A stretch of 64,000 bases of DNA from positions 620,001-684,000 of the forward strand of contig NZ_JBHRSZ010000002.1 of NCBI RefSeq assembly GCF_042646085.1, in the 5' to 3' direction. The translations under genes were made by a program, and so were the position numbers. The notes under the pieces are model-generated. The model made no database searches and was not told where the DNA came from. It was given only the letters and a program-made list of their open reading frames with translations. Shown one piece after another: positions 45,779-55,202 of this stretch (position 1 is the first letter of the stretch; each line of letters starts with the position of its first letter). This DNA comes from Litoribrevibacter euphylliae (lineage in GTDB: Bacteria; Pseudomonadota; Gammaproteobacteria; Pseudomonadales; Litoribrevibacteraceae).

Positions 45779-46800
45779 CTGGACAAAAACTCCTTGTACC
45801 ATGGCATTGCGATACTAATCCCTTCTTTAATGCGATAAGAAGGCTGATAACCTAACCTGGACTGAGCCTTTGATATATTGGCCTGAGAGTGACGAACATC
45901 ACCAACTCGAAAATCCCTATAAATTCTTTTAGAATCAGAATAAATTCCATTCTCTTCTAATGCAGTAAAAATCGCCTCACATAGCTCATTTAGAGTTGTT
46001 CTGTCACCCACTGCAACATTATAAACCTCGTTTTTTCCCTCCTCATCAGCTAAAGCAGCAAGAAGATTCATTTGGATAACGTTTTCAATAAAACAAAAGT
46101 CCCGACTTGTTTCTCCATCACCATTAATGAAAACATCTTCACCTTGGATTATAGATGCTGTCCACTTTGGAATCACAGCTGCATATGCACCATTAGGATC
46201 CTGCCTCTTTCCAAAAACATTAAAGTATCTTAAACCGATACAATTAAATTCATAAGTCCGCGCGTATACACTAGCATAGAGCTCATTTACATATTTAGTT
46301 ACTGCGTAAGGAGATAAAGGATTACCTATATTTTCTTCCGTTTTGGGTAACTCAGGATGATCACCATATGTAGAACTACTTGCGGCATAAGTAAAACTTT
46401 TGACACCAGCTTCTTTTGCTGCATGTAGAAGGTTTAAAAAACCAGTTATATTTGCGGAATTTGTCATTAAAGGATCTGTTATTGAACGGGGAACAGACCC
46501 TAGTGCCGCCTGATGCAAAACATGGTCAACACCCTCGACTGCTCTAGCACAACCTCCATAATCTCTTATATCACCATTGATGAATATAAAGTTATTCCAT
46601 TGACTATCCGAAACGACTTTTTCTACTTCATCTAAATTGTACTGATGGCCTGTAGAAAAGTTATCAAGCCCAACCACTTTTTGATCCAGCAATAACAAGG
46701 TTTCTAATAAATTAGAACCAATAAATCCTGCGACGCCGGTAACCAACCAAACTTTAGGTTCTTGCGCCAGCTGCATTTTTATTTCTTCGTAACGACTCAT
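45775..46800 (-). CDS. tviC: UDP-GlcNAc(A)/GalNAc(A) C4-epimerase
   Basis: 341 residues. SDR-extended features: VTGVAGFIGSNLLETLLLLD, DNFSTGHQYNLDEV, HQAALGSVPRSITDP, AASSSTYGDHPELPKTEE and the catalytic SPYAVTKYVNELYASVY. The SVPRS loop and length are those of WbpP/TviC-type epimerases that act on N-acetylated UDP-sugars. With TviB just before it, it yields UDP-GalNAcA from UDP-GlcNAc, as in Vi-antigen and several capsules. Confidence 0.92.
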   Translation of the reverse strand: MSRYEEIKMQLAQEPKVWLVTGVAGFIGSNLLETLLLLDQKVVGLDNFSTGHQYNLDEVEKVVSDSQWNNFIFINGDIRDYGGCARAVEGVDHVLHQAALGSVPRSITDPLMTNSANITGFLNLLHAAKEAGVKSFTYAASSSTYGDHPELPKTEENIGNPLSPYAVTKYVNELYASVYARTYEFNCIGLRYFNVFGKRQDPNGAYAAVIPKWTASIIQGEDVFINGDGETSRDFCFIENVIQMNLLAALADEEGKNEVYNVAVGDRTTLNELCEAIFTALEENGIYSDSKRIYRDFRVGDVRHSQANISKAQSRLGYQPSYRIKEGISIAMPWYKEFLSR

Positions 46801-46819
46801 TAATCATTCATCCAATCGA

Positions 46820-48094
46820 CTATAGGCGCATATCTACTTCATTTTTTGGTAAAACATATTTCAGATCGTAAAGCACATGATTTCCTTTACCTAGCTTATG
46901 TATATGATCAGCACCTAGCGATTTAAACTCCTCATGAGCGACAGCGAGAATGATAGCATCATAAGTTCCAGAAACAGGGCTCTTAGTTAGCTCTAAACTA
47001 TACTCGTGTTTAGCTTCGTCATTAGAGCACCAAGGGTCAACAATATCCGCTTCAATATTGTACTCTTTTAACTCTTCAACAATATCAACAACTTTAGTAT
47101 TCCGTAGATCCGGGCAGTTTTCTTTAAAAGTTAACCCCATAATCAAGACTTTTGCGCCTTCGACATGAATACGCTGTTTTACCATTTGTTTAACAAGCTG
47201 AGACACAACATATTGTCCCATGCCATCATTTAATCGACGGCCAGCTAAAATCATTTCAGGGTGGTAACCTACACTTTGAGCCTTATGCGTAAGATAATAT
47301 GGATCAACTCCAATACAATGGCCGCCAACCAAACCTGGCCGAAATGGTAAGAAATTCCACTTAGTACCTGCAGCCTCTAATACCTCTAATGTATCAATAC
47401 CAAGTTTGTTAAAAATAATAGAGAGCTCATTAATCAATGCAATATTTACATCACGTTGGGTGTTTTCAATAACCTTAGCAGCCTCAGCAACTTTGATTGA
47501 AGAAGCTTTATGAGTTCCGGCAGTAACTATTGACGCATAAATGGCGTCAACAAAGTCAGCAGCTTCAGGAGTTGAACCACTAGTTACCTTTAATATATTA
47601 GTCACCCTATGATCTTTATCACCAGGATTGATTCGCTCAGGAGAATATCCGGCATAGAAGTCTTTATTCAAAAATAATTCAGAAAACTTCTCAATAATAG
47701 GTAAACATATTTCTTCAGTTGCTCCTGGATAGACCGTCGACTCATAGACAATCACATCACCACGTTTAATTACCCTACCAAGCATTTCACTAGCTTTAAT
47801 AAGAGGTGTTAAATCTGGTTGGTTGTGTTTATCTATAGGTGTAGGCACCGTAACAATAAAAACATTATAATTAGCTAAGTCCTCAATTTTAGAACTATAA
47901 GACAAATTAGATGATTGATTTAATTCTTCAATTGAACACTCTAAAGTAGAATCCACACCAGCAACAAGCTCAGCTACTCTTTGCTCATTGATATCAAAAC
48001 CTATTGTTTGATATTTCTTTCCAAATTCTACCGCTAAGGGCAAACCTACATAACCTAAACCAACAATTGCAATTCTTGCATCTCTTACATTCAT
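46820..48094 (-). CDS. tviB: UDP-GlcNAc/GalNAc 6-dehydrogenase
   Basis: 424 residues. N-terminal NAD site IAIVGLGYVGLPLAVEFGKK, then VESTVYPGA-like VIVYESTVYPGATEE, the lysine-bearing KVAEAAKVIENTQRDVNIAL, and LVGGHCIGVDPYYLTHKAQS with the catalytic Cys. This GGHCIGVDPYYLTHKA form marks the TviB/WbpO group that oxidises UDP-HexNAc to the uronic acid. It gives the glycan negative charge. Cytosolic; pairs with TviC. Confidence 0.94.
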   Translation of the reverse strand: MNVRDARIAIVGLGYVGLPLAVEFGKKYQTIGFDINEQRVAELVAGVDSTLECSIEELNQSSNLSYSSKIEDLANYNVFIVTVPTPIDKHNQPDLTPLIKASEMLGRVIKRGDVIVYESTVYPGATEEICLPIIEKFSELFLNKDFYAGYSPERINPGDKDHRVTNILKVTSGSTPEAADFVDAIYASIVTAGTHKASSIKVAEAAKVIENTQRDVNIALINELSIIFNKLGIDTLEVLEAAGTKWNFLPFRPGLVGGHCIGVDPYYLTHKAQSVGYHPEMILAGRRLNDGMGQYVVSQLVKQMVKQRIHVEGAKVLIMGLTFKENCPDLRNTKVVDIVEELKEYNIEADIVDPWCSNDEAKHEYSLELTKSPVSGTYDAIILAVAHEEFKSLGADHIHKLGKGNHVLYDLKYVLPKNEVDMRL

Positions 48095-48112
48095 ATCCGT
48101 CGTTCTTAATTC

Positions 48113-50257
48113 TTATGGGTTTACAAGAGTGTATAATTGATTACCTAAGTTAAGCTTCTGCCCACCATCTCTAGTAATAGGGCTCCATGAGGCTCTTAGG
48201 CTATCTTTACGGGATTCAACAAAGAAAAGATCCAACGGAAATTCTATATAAATCCCTTTATCAAAGCTTCCCTCACCAAATTCTTCAGAGGACACATCAG
48301 TAAACGTAGACCAGCCGCCCATCACCACCCCAGTTTTAAATTTCCTACTAACATCGATAGTGGTACCTAGATCCCCAGCTAAGTAGCGCCCAGTACTTAC
48401 CTTGGCTAAGATATTACTGATAGGCGCATCATAATACAGAGTGAAATGGCCAGTGGCTACAGTGTAATCCCTAAATTCAATAAGCTGCTGATAACTACGT
48501 TGTTTTACGTAATTAGCATCAATACCAATTGCTAATCGGCTCTTAACGGGTTTGTACAAATACTCCCCCCCTACTCCGCCAAACATCGTTTCAAAGAGAC
48601 CAGACGATAGGCGAGCATAACTTACCTTGGACGGCTTCCAGATATAATCCATTTGCATACGCTTAATTCCGGTTGCCCCCTCTTCCGCATATTTTGCAAC
48701 ATCAGAACGCACATGAGGTAAAACCGAATCAGATTCAACTTCTAATTTGTTGTAATTATTGGCTATATCCACACCAAAGACATTATTCAGGGACAGATTA
48801 TCAGTAAAACGAAAATCAGCAGTAAACTTCAACCAAAATTGGTACAAAACGAAGGCCTCTGGCGCACCAAAACTAGGAGAAAAAATAGGTCGAATTCGCC
48901 AATCAAATGTAGGATAATCCACTAACTTTTCCGCGTTCTGATAGTCAACAGGAGCCTCACTCAGACGCATGTAAGCCTTATTAAAGCCACCTTCGACTTC
49001 ATCTCTTATAGCCTCTTTAAAAGGCTCGACATAAACATCAACTTGACTTGTATTCAGCAAACCTTCTTTGCTGATATACCGAACACTCGAAAGCGTAGAC
49101 GGTAACTCATTAATCAAAATACGAGTAGCTCGGCCTACTGCATCCGCCTGATCACGAAAGCGCTTTTGACTAGCATAAACAGTTATCTGGTTATTTGTAG
49201 CATCGATAGCTGATATCATTATTTTTTCAGCAGCAAGCCGAGCCTGTATTTGATCTTTTTTCCCCTTCGAAATTAAGGCTTCATTAACTGGGCGATAATT
49301 ATTGCCTTGCTTTTCAAAAATTCGTTCTGGCAGATTATCGAATTTTGGCATCATCGCTTCATCAGAGCCTAGATTCATCCCCAGTTGAATGCCTGCCATC
49401 AGGGTATCACCGCGCTCCCAACCAACTTGCACTCGAAACAGATCATTTAAACGATAAATTACCCCTAAGTTTACAGGGTAGTTTTGAACAAAATCACCAT
49501 CGTTGTTAGCTTGACCATCGAGATCAGAAGACTCTTGAGTATAGTCATTACCTTCAATTTCTAACTTAAATGCCCAATCACTACCTGAAGGGGCATACTC
49601 TACTCCCCCAATTAAGGCAATCTCCTCCCCCGAAAAGTATTGACCTAAAGAGACATCTCCGCCCTCACCTACATCTCTCTCTCTGCTCTGAAAGCGATCA
49701 CTTAAAAACGTCAACGGGTTTTTAATACCACCTCCCGTGCCAGCATACCCCCAAGCTAAACCCAAAGAGAAATCAAAGTCATAATAGCGCTTTGAAGCAA
49801 GAAGAAACTCAGAACTAAATAATCCTGTCCCTAAAAAGTCATAAAAGGCGATCGAGACTTCAGGAATTTTTTTTTGCTCGGACCATAGACGAGTTTTTAA
49901 ATCAAAACCTCGATCTTTATAAGTCTGAGAGCCAGAAAATTCTTCATCTCGACTGTACCGTCGATTAGTAATTGCTGTATAGCGAACAGTTCCCTCCAAC
50001 CAAGGTAAAACTTGAGCTGAGATAGAGGTACGATTATAGGGAGAGGCATGTGAAAAGTTAGCGTTAAAGTTACCATCTGGAGAATGGCGAGCAGTAGGCG
50101 TTTGTAATAAGCCAACACCACCAAAGTCAGAATGAGTCATACGAACAGGCTCATCCATAAGCTCATTATCGGCAACAGATACACAACTATATATTGAAAG
50201 TAAAAACGACCAAAATGCTAGTTTACAATCAATACCTTTAATAACGGCGTCCGGCAC
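48113..50257 (-). CDS. YjbH-like outer-membrane beta-barrel export protein
   Basis: 714 residues from a GTG at 50257. A signal-like segment (LAFWSFLLSIYSCVSVADNE) precedes VGLLQTPTARHSPDGNFNANF, VLPWLEGTVRYT and DRGFDLKTRLWSE, characteristic of YjbH (DUF940) proteins. The C-terminal 250 residues alternate like a beta-barrel. E. coli YjbH and Vibrio WbfB are part of exopolysaccharide systems. With the SLBB exporter and the YjbE-like protein it forms the outer-membrane part of this export route. Confidence 0.9.
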   Translation of the reverse strand: MPDAVIKGIDCKLAFWSFLLSIYSCVSVADNELMDEPVRMTHSDFGGVGLLQTPTARHSPDGNFNANFSHASPYNRTSISAQVLPWLEGTVRYTAITNRRYSRDEEFSGSQTYKDRGFDLKTRLWSEQKKIPEVSIAFYDFLGTGLFSSEFLLASKRYYDFDFSLGLAWGYAGTGGGIKNPLTFLSDRFQSRERDVGEGGDVSLGQYFSGEEIALIGGVEYAPSGSDWAFKLEIEGNDYTQESSDLDGQANNDGDFVQNYPVNLGVIYRLNDLFRVQVGWERGDTLMAGIQLGMNLGSDEAMMPKFDNLPERIFEKQGNNYRPVNEALISKGKKDQIQARLAAEKIMISAIDATNNQITVYASQKRFRDQADAVGRATRILINELPSTLSSVRYISKEGLLNTSQVDVYVEPFKEAIRDEVEGGFNKAYMRLSEAPVDYQNAEKLVDYPTFDWRIRPIFSPSFGAPEAFVLYQFWLKFTADFRFTDNLSLNNVFGVDIANNYNKLEVESDSVLPHVRSDVAKYAEEGATGIKRMQMDYIWKPSKVSYARLSSGLFETMFGGVGGEYLYKPVKSRLAIGIDANYVKQRSYQQLIEFRDYTVATGHFTLYYDAPISNILAKVSTGRYLAGDLGTTIDVSRKFKTGVVMGGWSTFTDVSSEEFGEGSFDKGIYIEFPLDLFFVESRKDSLRASWSPITRDGGQKLNLGNQLYTLVNP

Positions 50258-50284
50258 GCTAAGTTAAATCCTTTTTAATACTGA

Positions 50285-51271
50285 CTAATTAGCAATATTC
50301 ATCGGTTTGGCTTCTAAGCGTTTTTTAACAAAATAAGAAACCAACGCTATTAAGGTACCCAACATTCCTCCTAGTAAAGAACCAAACACACACATCAAAG
50401 CACGTTTCGGTCTCGACTTCTCAAGAGGCACTACTGCAGGATCAATAGTCCGGAAAGCATATTCGTCCCGAACCTCAGCCAACATAATAGTTTTCCCTTG
50501 CGCTTCAATCAGATTAAAAAAGATGGTTTGCATATCAAGCAAACTTACCTCTTTAATCTTTTCTCTAATAAACGCAATACTCTTTTGTGCTTCACTAACA
50601 TCACGATTCTTTATATGTTCATTTAAACCTTTAATTAATAAAGTAACCCATGCCTGAGCTTGCTCCGGAACATACCATTCAATAGAGACGTTTACCAATC
50701 CCGTTTGCTTGTCGGTCGATACAGTTAAAATCTCTGAAAAAGATTTATATATCTCCCAGTCCGTTGGTTCAGCCGTATAAGGTGACTGAACCTCTCTTAC
50801 CCAGGTATTTGTTGACATATCATATATATTAGGATCTAAGGCAACGCCCTTAGAAAATCGAACAGGCTGAAGAGCAAACAAAGGAATTAGAATATTATTT
50901 TTACGAACAAACTGGGTAATAAATTCTCTGGACTTAAGAATAGCTAACGCTTCCTCAGTTTTATTATTTCCAGTTGAGGATAAATTAACACCAGCCAACG
51001 AAGCCAAGCCTCCAAATTGACCAGCCAAAGCCCCCAAACCTGAGCTAGACTTATCATCAACCGCCGGTGCCAATAACGCTTCAGATTTATACAGGTTAGG
51101 CTGTGAGAGCGCAAAAAATACACTTCCCACAGCAAAAACTACAGTAATTAAAATAACTTTCAACTTTTGAGACCATATAGCCTGCCAAAGCTGAAGGAGA
51201 TCAACCTCTTCTTGAGACTGCACAGAATAAGGTGTACTACTTTCAGAATTTTGAGTTAATTGCTTATTCAT
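50285..51271 (-). CDS. second Wzz-like polysaccharide co-polymerase
   Basis: 328 residues from the ATG at 51271 (TAAGG just before); an in-frame GTG at 51286 is possible. The N-terminal VDLLQLWQAIWSQKLKVILI helix pair, SQPNLYKSEALLAPAVDD, a Gly/Ser-rich stretch LGALAGQFGGLASLAG, and the C-terminal PLEKSRPKRALMCVFGSLLG motif are typical of the Wzz/OtnB class. No tyrosine kinase follows. It probably controls chain length with Wzy and works with the SLBB channel upstream. Confidence 0.92.
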   Translation of the reverse strand: MNKQLTQNSESSTPYSVQSQEEVDLLQLWQAIWSQKLKVILITVVFAVGSVFFALSQPNLYKSEALLAPAVDDKSSSGLGALAGQFGGLASLAGVNLSSTGNNKTEEALAILKSREFITQFVRKNNILIPLFALQPVRFSKGVALDPNIYDMSTNTWVREVQSPYTAEPTDWEIYKSFSEILTVSTDKQTGLVNVSIEWYVPEQAQAWVTLLIKGLNEHIKNRDVSEAQKSIAFIREKIKEVSLLDMQTIFFNLIEAQGKTIMLAEVRDEYAFRTIDPAVVPLEKSRPKRALMCVFGSLLGGMLGTLIALVSYFVKKRLEAKPMNIAN

Positions 51272-51363
51272 AAACCTTATATTCACTACTTACTCTATTT
51301 ACTCAATAGGGTATAAATTCATTGCAAAAGATTGCAAAAGGAAGCTACTTCACTTTAGCACTA

Positions 51364-54300
51364 CTAATTATCAGAAATTGTTGCCAGTGAGGCAGCTGTA
51401 ATCGCTAACTGAGAAGCGATACTAGTAACACTCTGAGTTAACGCCAACCAATCAACTGGTCTCGCATCTCGAGGAACAATGATTGTCGACCCTGGAGGAA
51501 TATTAGTAGGCTTATAATTCCACCATGATGCCTGTAAGCTACGAGCACTGCCATTTGGCAAAACAATAAACACACGATCTTCATCCGCCGACTCACTATA
51601 TCCACCAGACTGATCCAAATAATCAATGGCATTCTGCTCTGGGTCGAACAATAAAGTACCAGGATTAAGAACCTGACCAACCACAGAAACAGTCCTTGTA
51701 CGCTTAGGCATAAACAAGGTATCACCGACTTCTAATTTAATATCCAGTTCAGGTCGAACATCTAAAATAGAAGGATCAGCCTCTACAACAATACGCCCAA
51801 GCGCTTCTGTTTCCTCGAGCTCCGAAGTCAAACTTTGCAACATGGCAATCCCATCTGCCCCGCCTGCAGATTTAAAGGTTCCACTGGCAATCGCAGTAAA
51901 CAATGCACTATTCAACTCTTCAGCAGCACGTTTAAAAGCTTTTTGTTCCAACTTACGAGTACTTTCTCTGGTAAATACCGCCCCATAAGGATACGCATCT
52001 TTAGTCAAACCACCAGCACGAGTAATAAGTTGAGACAACGTCTCCCCTTTCCTAAAACTATATACACCTGGATACACAAACTCACCAGCAAGCTTAACTA
52101 CACCTTTTTCAACTTGAGTTTCTTTCGGCCGAACACTGATAATATCGCCAGGAAAAGCCTGATGAGAGCCAACAACTAAGTCTAGATTTCTAAAAATCTG
52201 TCCATTACTAGCTGTATTACGTACGCTTGCAATTTCAACTATTGATAAATCACCATCTTGAGTTATCCCCCCCAAAGCCTCGATCATAAAAGCAGCATCC
52301 ACAGGCTCAGCTAATGGATACAAACCTGGTTCTCGAGACTCTCCCTGAACTGCAACCACATATTCCATTAGCATTGGCAATAAATATGGATATTCCTCAT
52401 AGATATCAGGGCATTGCATTACATTTTTTAAAGAAACCTGTTCTGCTGTTGATTGAGTTGCAATAGCTCGCTTAATACGGCTACCACCTTCACTGTTAAC
52501 TACTTCAGCCAGCTGAATTAACCCCTTGCACAAGCCAGTAATCGCATCTTTAGATTCTTGAGAGATAAAGTCTGAGTCATCAATATTTTGGTAAGAAGAA
52601 ACCTGAGATCTAACCTGGGCAGGCATAACGCCCTGCTGCTTCTTTTTCAAAAGAGCATCGGTTTGCTCTTGCAATTGCTTCGTAACCAAGATGCCATCAG
52701 ATTTCAACCTCAACGAAGATGGCTCCTCACCATTTAAAACATCATGAATGTCTGCAGAAGAAAGATACCCAATATGACTTTCATCAAAGAAAAATACACG
52801 ATCACCCGGCTGCAAAGACAAATCATCTGAATTAACCAAAACTCGATAAGGCAAAAATGTTTTAAAACTTCTATTTTTAGTCTGAGGATCTACTCGTTCA
52901 ATAACACCAAATAAATTATACGGCTCGCTCTCAGAACGCTGATAACCTTTTGCAGTTTCAAAAAGATCTGATAGATTCATACCTTTTAGATATGGATATG
53001 TACCAGGATTTGTTACCGCTCCCTGCACCTCAACCAGCAAAGGCAACTCGAAGGCACTTGATTGATATTTAAGTTCTGTCGTAATCGGCTCTAGCTGTTC
53101 CGAACGACTAGAATCCAGCGACAATACAGTCAACTCATCTCTTGGCTGAAGTTCAATATTATGAGGACTTAAAAAGTCAAAAATGATAGGAACTAAATTA
53201 ACGGAGTAAAACTCAATAGAACGGCTTTCAGGATTTATTCTTTTAAGCAGAACATACCTAAGATCCACCTGATCCTCAAACACTGATATATCACCTAACA
53301 CATCAGAAACTCTCAAGCCTTTACGCCATTGGTATTGACGTTCACGCTTTACATGCCCTTGTATTGTTACCACCTGTTCGAAGTGATCAATTACAGAGTA
53401 AGCTATTAATTTATCGCCAGACTTCACTTTTGTCTCAAGACTTACGAGTTTAGAGGTATCTAAATCCAATAATTCTTGCTGCTTTCCATTTTTAATACGA
53501 TGCAATTGAACATAACCCTGATCAGCCGTAGGTTTTAATCCTCCAGCAAGATCAATTACTTCTTGTAACCTTTGCTCATCTTTCAACTCATAAATCGCAG
53601 GGCGATTCACTTCCCCCGCAACAGATATAATCGAACCAACAGGTGGAATAAATACCGCATCCCCAGGCAAAAGTTTCAGATCTTTAGAAGTATCACCTTT
53701 TAGCAAAAAATCATACAAATCGAATTCAGTAACCACCTCACCATTACGTTTTAACTGAATTTTACGCAATGAACCACTCTCTTTGACACCGCCGCTAACC
53801 ATAATTGCATGAGAGATGGTAGAAAGCGCACTCACGGTATAAGAGCCTGGCTGCCATGCATCCCCCAATACAAAAACCCGCATCGAGCGCAATTCCCCCA
53901 TGGTAACAACTGCAGTTACTCCAATTTTTTGATTTTTAATTCTTGATAGTATTACCTCACGGGCATCTTTAAATTCCAACCCACCAACCCTAACCAATCC
54001 CAGATTTGGAATATTAATACTGCCATCACGATGAACAACTAATGAATGTTGAGCACTTACCTTCCCGAAAAGTGTGATTTCAAATTTATCGCCTGGGCCA
54101 ATAATATATTCTTGAGGAACAGGTATGTCAGTAGCGGGGGCAAACGTGGTCGGAGATGAAGCAAACAAATCATACCCGAACGCTTTCAATTCAGAAAACG
54201 GATCATTTTTTCGTCTTTCATAATTTTCTCGTGCTTTATTAAGGTATATCTGACGAAGAATCGGGTCTTGAATTTCCATAGCTTGTATTAGCTCAAGCGT

Positions 54301-54630
54301 ATAATCTCCACTATCAAGATCACCTGGCAAATGCTTAAGCAAAGACGAATCTAATTCTTGTCTTCCTAAAGCACCGTTTATAGGGTCAGCATTAGCCCTT
54401 TCTTGTGGAAGCCTTTTTTCAAATATCTTAGGCTGAACAAAATTTTCATTAGTTCCCGCGTCTTGATTTTGAATCATTTTCAAAGCTTTCTCTTGTTGAT
54501 CTGCAGGAAGCGTACTGAAAAGAGCTTGATATTGAGGAGGTACCGAAGAGTTACTTGCAAAGGTCGGTAAGACTTTAAGAAACATTAAAAATATAAATAA
54601 CGCATAACCAACCAACCGATGAAGATACAT
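51364..54630 (-). CDS. giant polysaccharide-export protein with multiple SLBB domains (Wza/WbfF-like)
   Basis: 1088 residues, about three times a usual Wza. A signal peptide (LFIFLMFLKVLPTFAS) is followed by the polysaccharide export domain (YIIGPGDKFEITLFGKVSAQ). Seven SLBB-like repeats follow, begun by VFVLGDAWQPGSYTV, ISVAGEVNRPAIYEL, VTIQGHVKRERQYQW, VEVQGAVTNPGTYPY, VAVQGESREPGLYPL, VKLAGEFVYPGVYSF and VSVVGQVLNPGTLLF. The tail has a last hydrophobic helix (LAITAASLATI). It resembles the large SLBB proteins of Vibrio capsule loci (WbfF/OtnA). It should be the periplasmic-outer membrane export channel and is the first gene of the leftward operon. Confidence 0.93.
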   Translation of the reverse strand: MYLHRLVGYALFIFLMFLKVLPTFASNSSVPPQYQALFSTLPADQQEKALKMIQNQDAGTNENFVQPKIFEKRLPQERANADPINGALGRQELDSSLLKHLPGDLDSGDYTLELIQAMEIQDPILRQIYLNKARENYERRKNDPFSELKAFGYDLFASSPTTFAPATDIPVPQEYIIGPGDKFEITLFGKVSAQHSLVVHRDGSINIPNLGLVRVGGLEFKDAREVILSRIKNQKIGVTAVVTMGELRSMRVFVLGDAWQPGSYTVSALSTISHAIMVSGGVKESGSLRKIQLKRNGEVVTEFDLYDFLLKGDTSKDLKLLPGDAVFIPPVGSIISVAGEVNRPAIYELKDEQRLQEVIDLAGGLKPTADQGYVQLHRIKNGKQQELLDLDTSKLVSLETKVKSGDKLIAYSVIDHFEQVVTIQGHVKRERQYQWRKGLRVSDVLGDISVFEDQVDLRYVLLKRINPESRSIEFYSVNLVPIIFDFLSPHNIELQPRDELTVLSLDSSRSEQLEPITTELKYQSSAFELPLLVEVQGAVTNPGTYPYLKGMNLSDLFETAKGYQRSESEPYNLFGVIERVDPQTKNRSFKTFLPYRVLVNSDDLSLQPGDRVFFFDESHIGYLSSADIHDVLNGEEPSSLRLKSDGILVTKQLQEQTDALLKKKQQGVMPAQVRSQVSSYQNIDDSDFISQESKDAITGLCKGLIQLAEVVNSEGGSRIKRAIATQSTAEQVSLKNVMQCPDIYEEYPYLLPMLMEYVVAVQGESREPGLYPLAEPVDAAFMIEALGGITQDGDLSIVEIASVRNTASNGQIFRNLDLVVGSHQAFPGDIISVRPKETQVEKGVVKLAGEFVYPGVYSFRKGETLSQLITRAGGLTKDAYPYGAVFTRESTRKLEQKAFKRAAEELNSALFTAIASGTFKSAGGADGIAMLQSLTSELEETEALGRIVVEADPSILDVRPELDIKLEVGDTLFMPKRTRTVSVVGQVLNPGTLLFDPEQNAIDYLDQSGGYSESADEDRVFIVLPNGSARSLQASWWNYKPTNIPPGSTIIVPRDARPVDWLALTQSVTSIASQLAITAASLATISDN

Positions 54631-54672
54631 AACTTTCTATCCCTGAAACTTCATTAACTATATCTAAAAAGC

Positions 54673-54688
54673 CTAGATAACCATCTAG
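54673..54688. repeat. 6-bp-arm inverted repeat in leader of SLBB operon
   Basis: CTAGAT-AACC-ATCTAG, perfect 6-bp arms, 43 bases before the exporter start. A candidate promoter for the operon lies just upstream on the minus strand (TTGATT near 54731-54736, 18 bases, TAAATT near 54707-54712), but both boxes match poorly. Confidence 0.3.
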
Positions 54689-54829
54689 ATCTCTTGTGAG
54701 CCGATAAATTTACACTGTTTCTTCTTAAGTAATCAATCTCGACCGCGAAGATTCTGTATTTTTTTACATTTTGATTGGAAATCAGCTATTTTTTGTGCTG
54801 TTATTAGCGTATTAAGGCACGGAGTGACC

Positions 54830-54849
54830 TTAATATTGGCCAATATTAA
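54830..54849. promoter_or_regulatory. perfect 20-bp palindrome in leader of YjbE-like gene
   Basis: TTAATATTGGCCAATATTAA reads the same on both strands. It lies 24 bases upstream of the ATG at 54874 and 13 bases upstream of the ribosome site AAGGAA (54863-54868). It is a likely operator for a dimeric regulator of the divergent polysaccharide genes, or a leader hairpin. Confidence 0.6.
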
Positions 54850-54873
54850 CTTGTTAAAAAATAAGGAAAAAAG

Positions 54874-55131
54874 ATGAAAAAATTAGTTGCTTCTATCTTC
54901 GCTGCTATGCTCGCACTCTCAACAGCAGCTGTTGCTGAAAGCGGGGGTTCTGCTGGTGGTGCAGCTGCTAGCGGCGGTGCAGGTGCTGGCGGTGCGGCTG
55001 GTGCGGCGGCTGGCGCTGCAGCAGCTGGTACTGCTGCTATCGGTGCAGCTGCTGTTGCAGTTGGTGCATCAGTTGCTGCAGCTTCCGATTCAGAAGAAAC
55101 CAGCACTAGCATTACTACTTCAACTCAGTAA
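54874..55131 (+). CDS. small secreted Gly/Ala-rich protein, YjbE/GfcA-like
   Basis: 85 residues: signal peptide MKKLVASIFAAMLALSTAAV then A-ES, a Gly/Ala/Ser core (about 23-70) of short GGA and AAG repeats, and an acidic-to-Ser/Thr tail DSEETSTSITTSTQ. The tail and layout match E. coli YjbE and GfcA, the first small protein of yjbEFGH and group 4 capsule operons. A ribosome site AAGGAA sits 5 bases before the ATG. It is divergent from the SLBB exporter and is followed by a strong terminator, so it is its own unit. Role unknown; associated with capsule/exopolysaccharide secretion. Confidence 0.75.
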   Translation: MKKLVASIFAAMLALSTAAVAESGGSAGGAAASGGAGAGGAAGAAAGAAAAGTAAIGAAAVAVGASVAAASDSEETSTSITTSTQ

Positions 55132-55141
55132 TAGTTAGGTA

Positions 55142-55174
55142 GCAAAAAAACCCCGTTTTACGGGGTTTTTTTGC
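55142..55174 (+). terminator. strong rho-independent terminator after YjbE-like gene
   Basis: A7-CCCCG, loop TTTTA, CGGGG-T7: a perfect stem with flanking A and T runs, able to work in both directions. It also faces the yaaA end on the other strand. Confidence 0.93.
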
Positions 55175-55202
55175 TTGTATCCATCTATCTGTATTCAGGT
55201 CA

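Noticed and set aside
54631..54873. JUMPstart/ops element expected before a long polysaccharide operon
   Set aside because: No GGCGGTAG-like core was seen on either strand in the leader region.
54846..55112. Minus-strand Ala/Pro-rich frame opposite the YjbE-like gene
   Set aside because: It is the mirror of a Gly/Ala-rich gene; no ribosome site, and the plus-strand signal peptide and terminator support the other strand.
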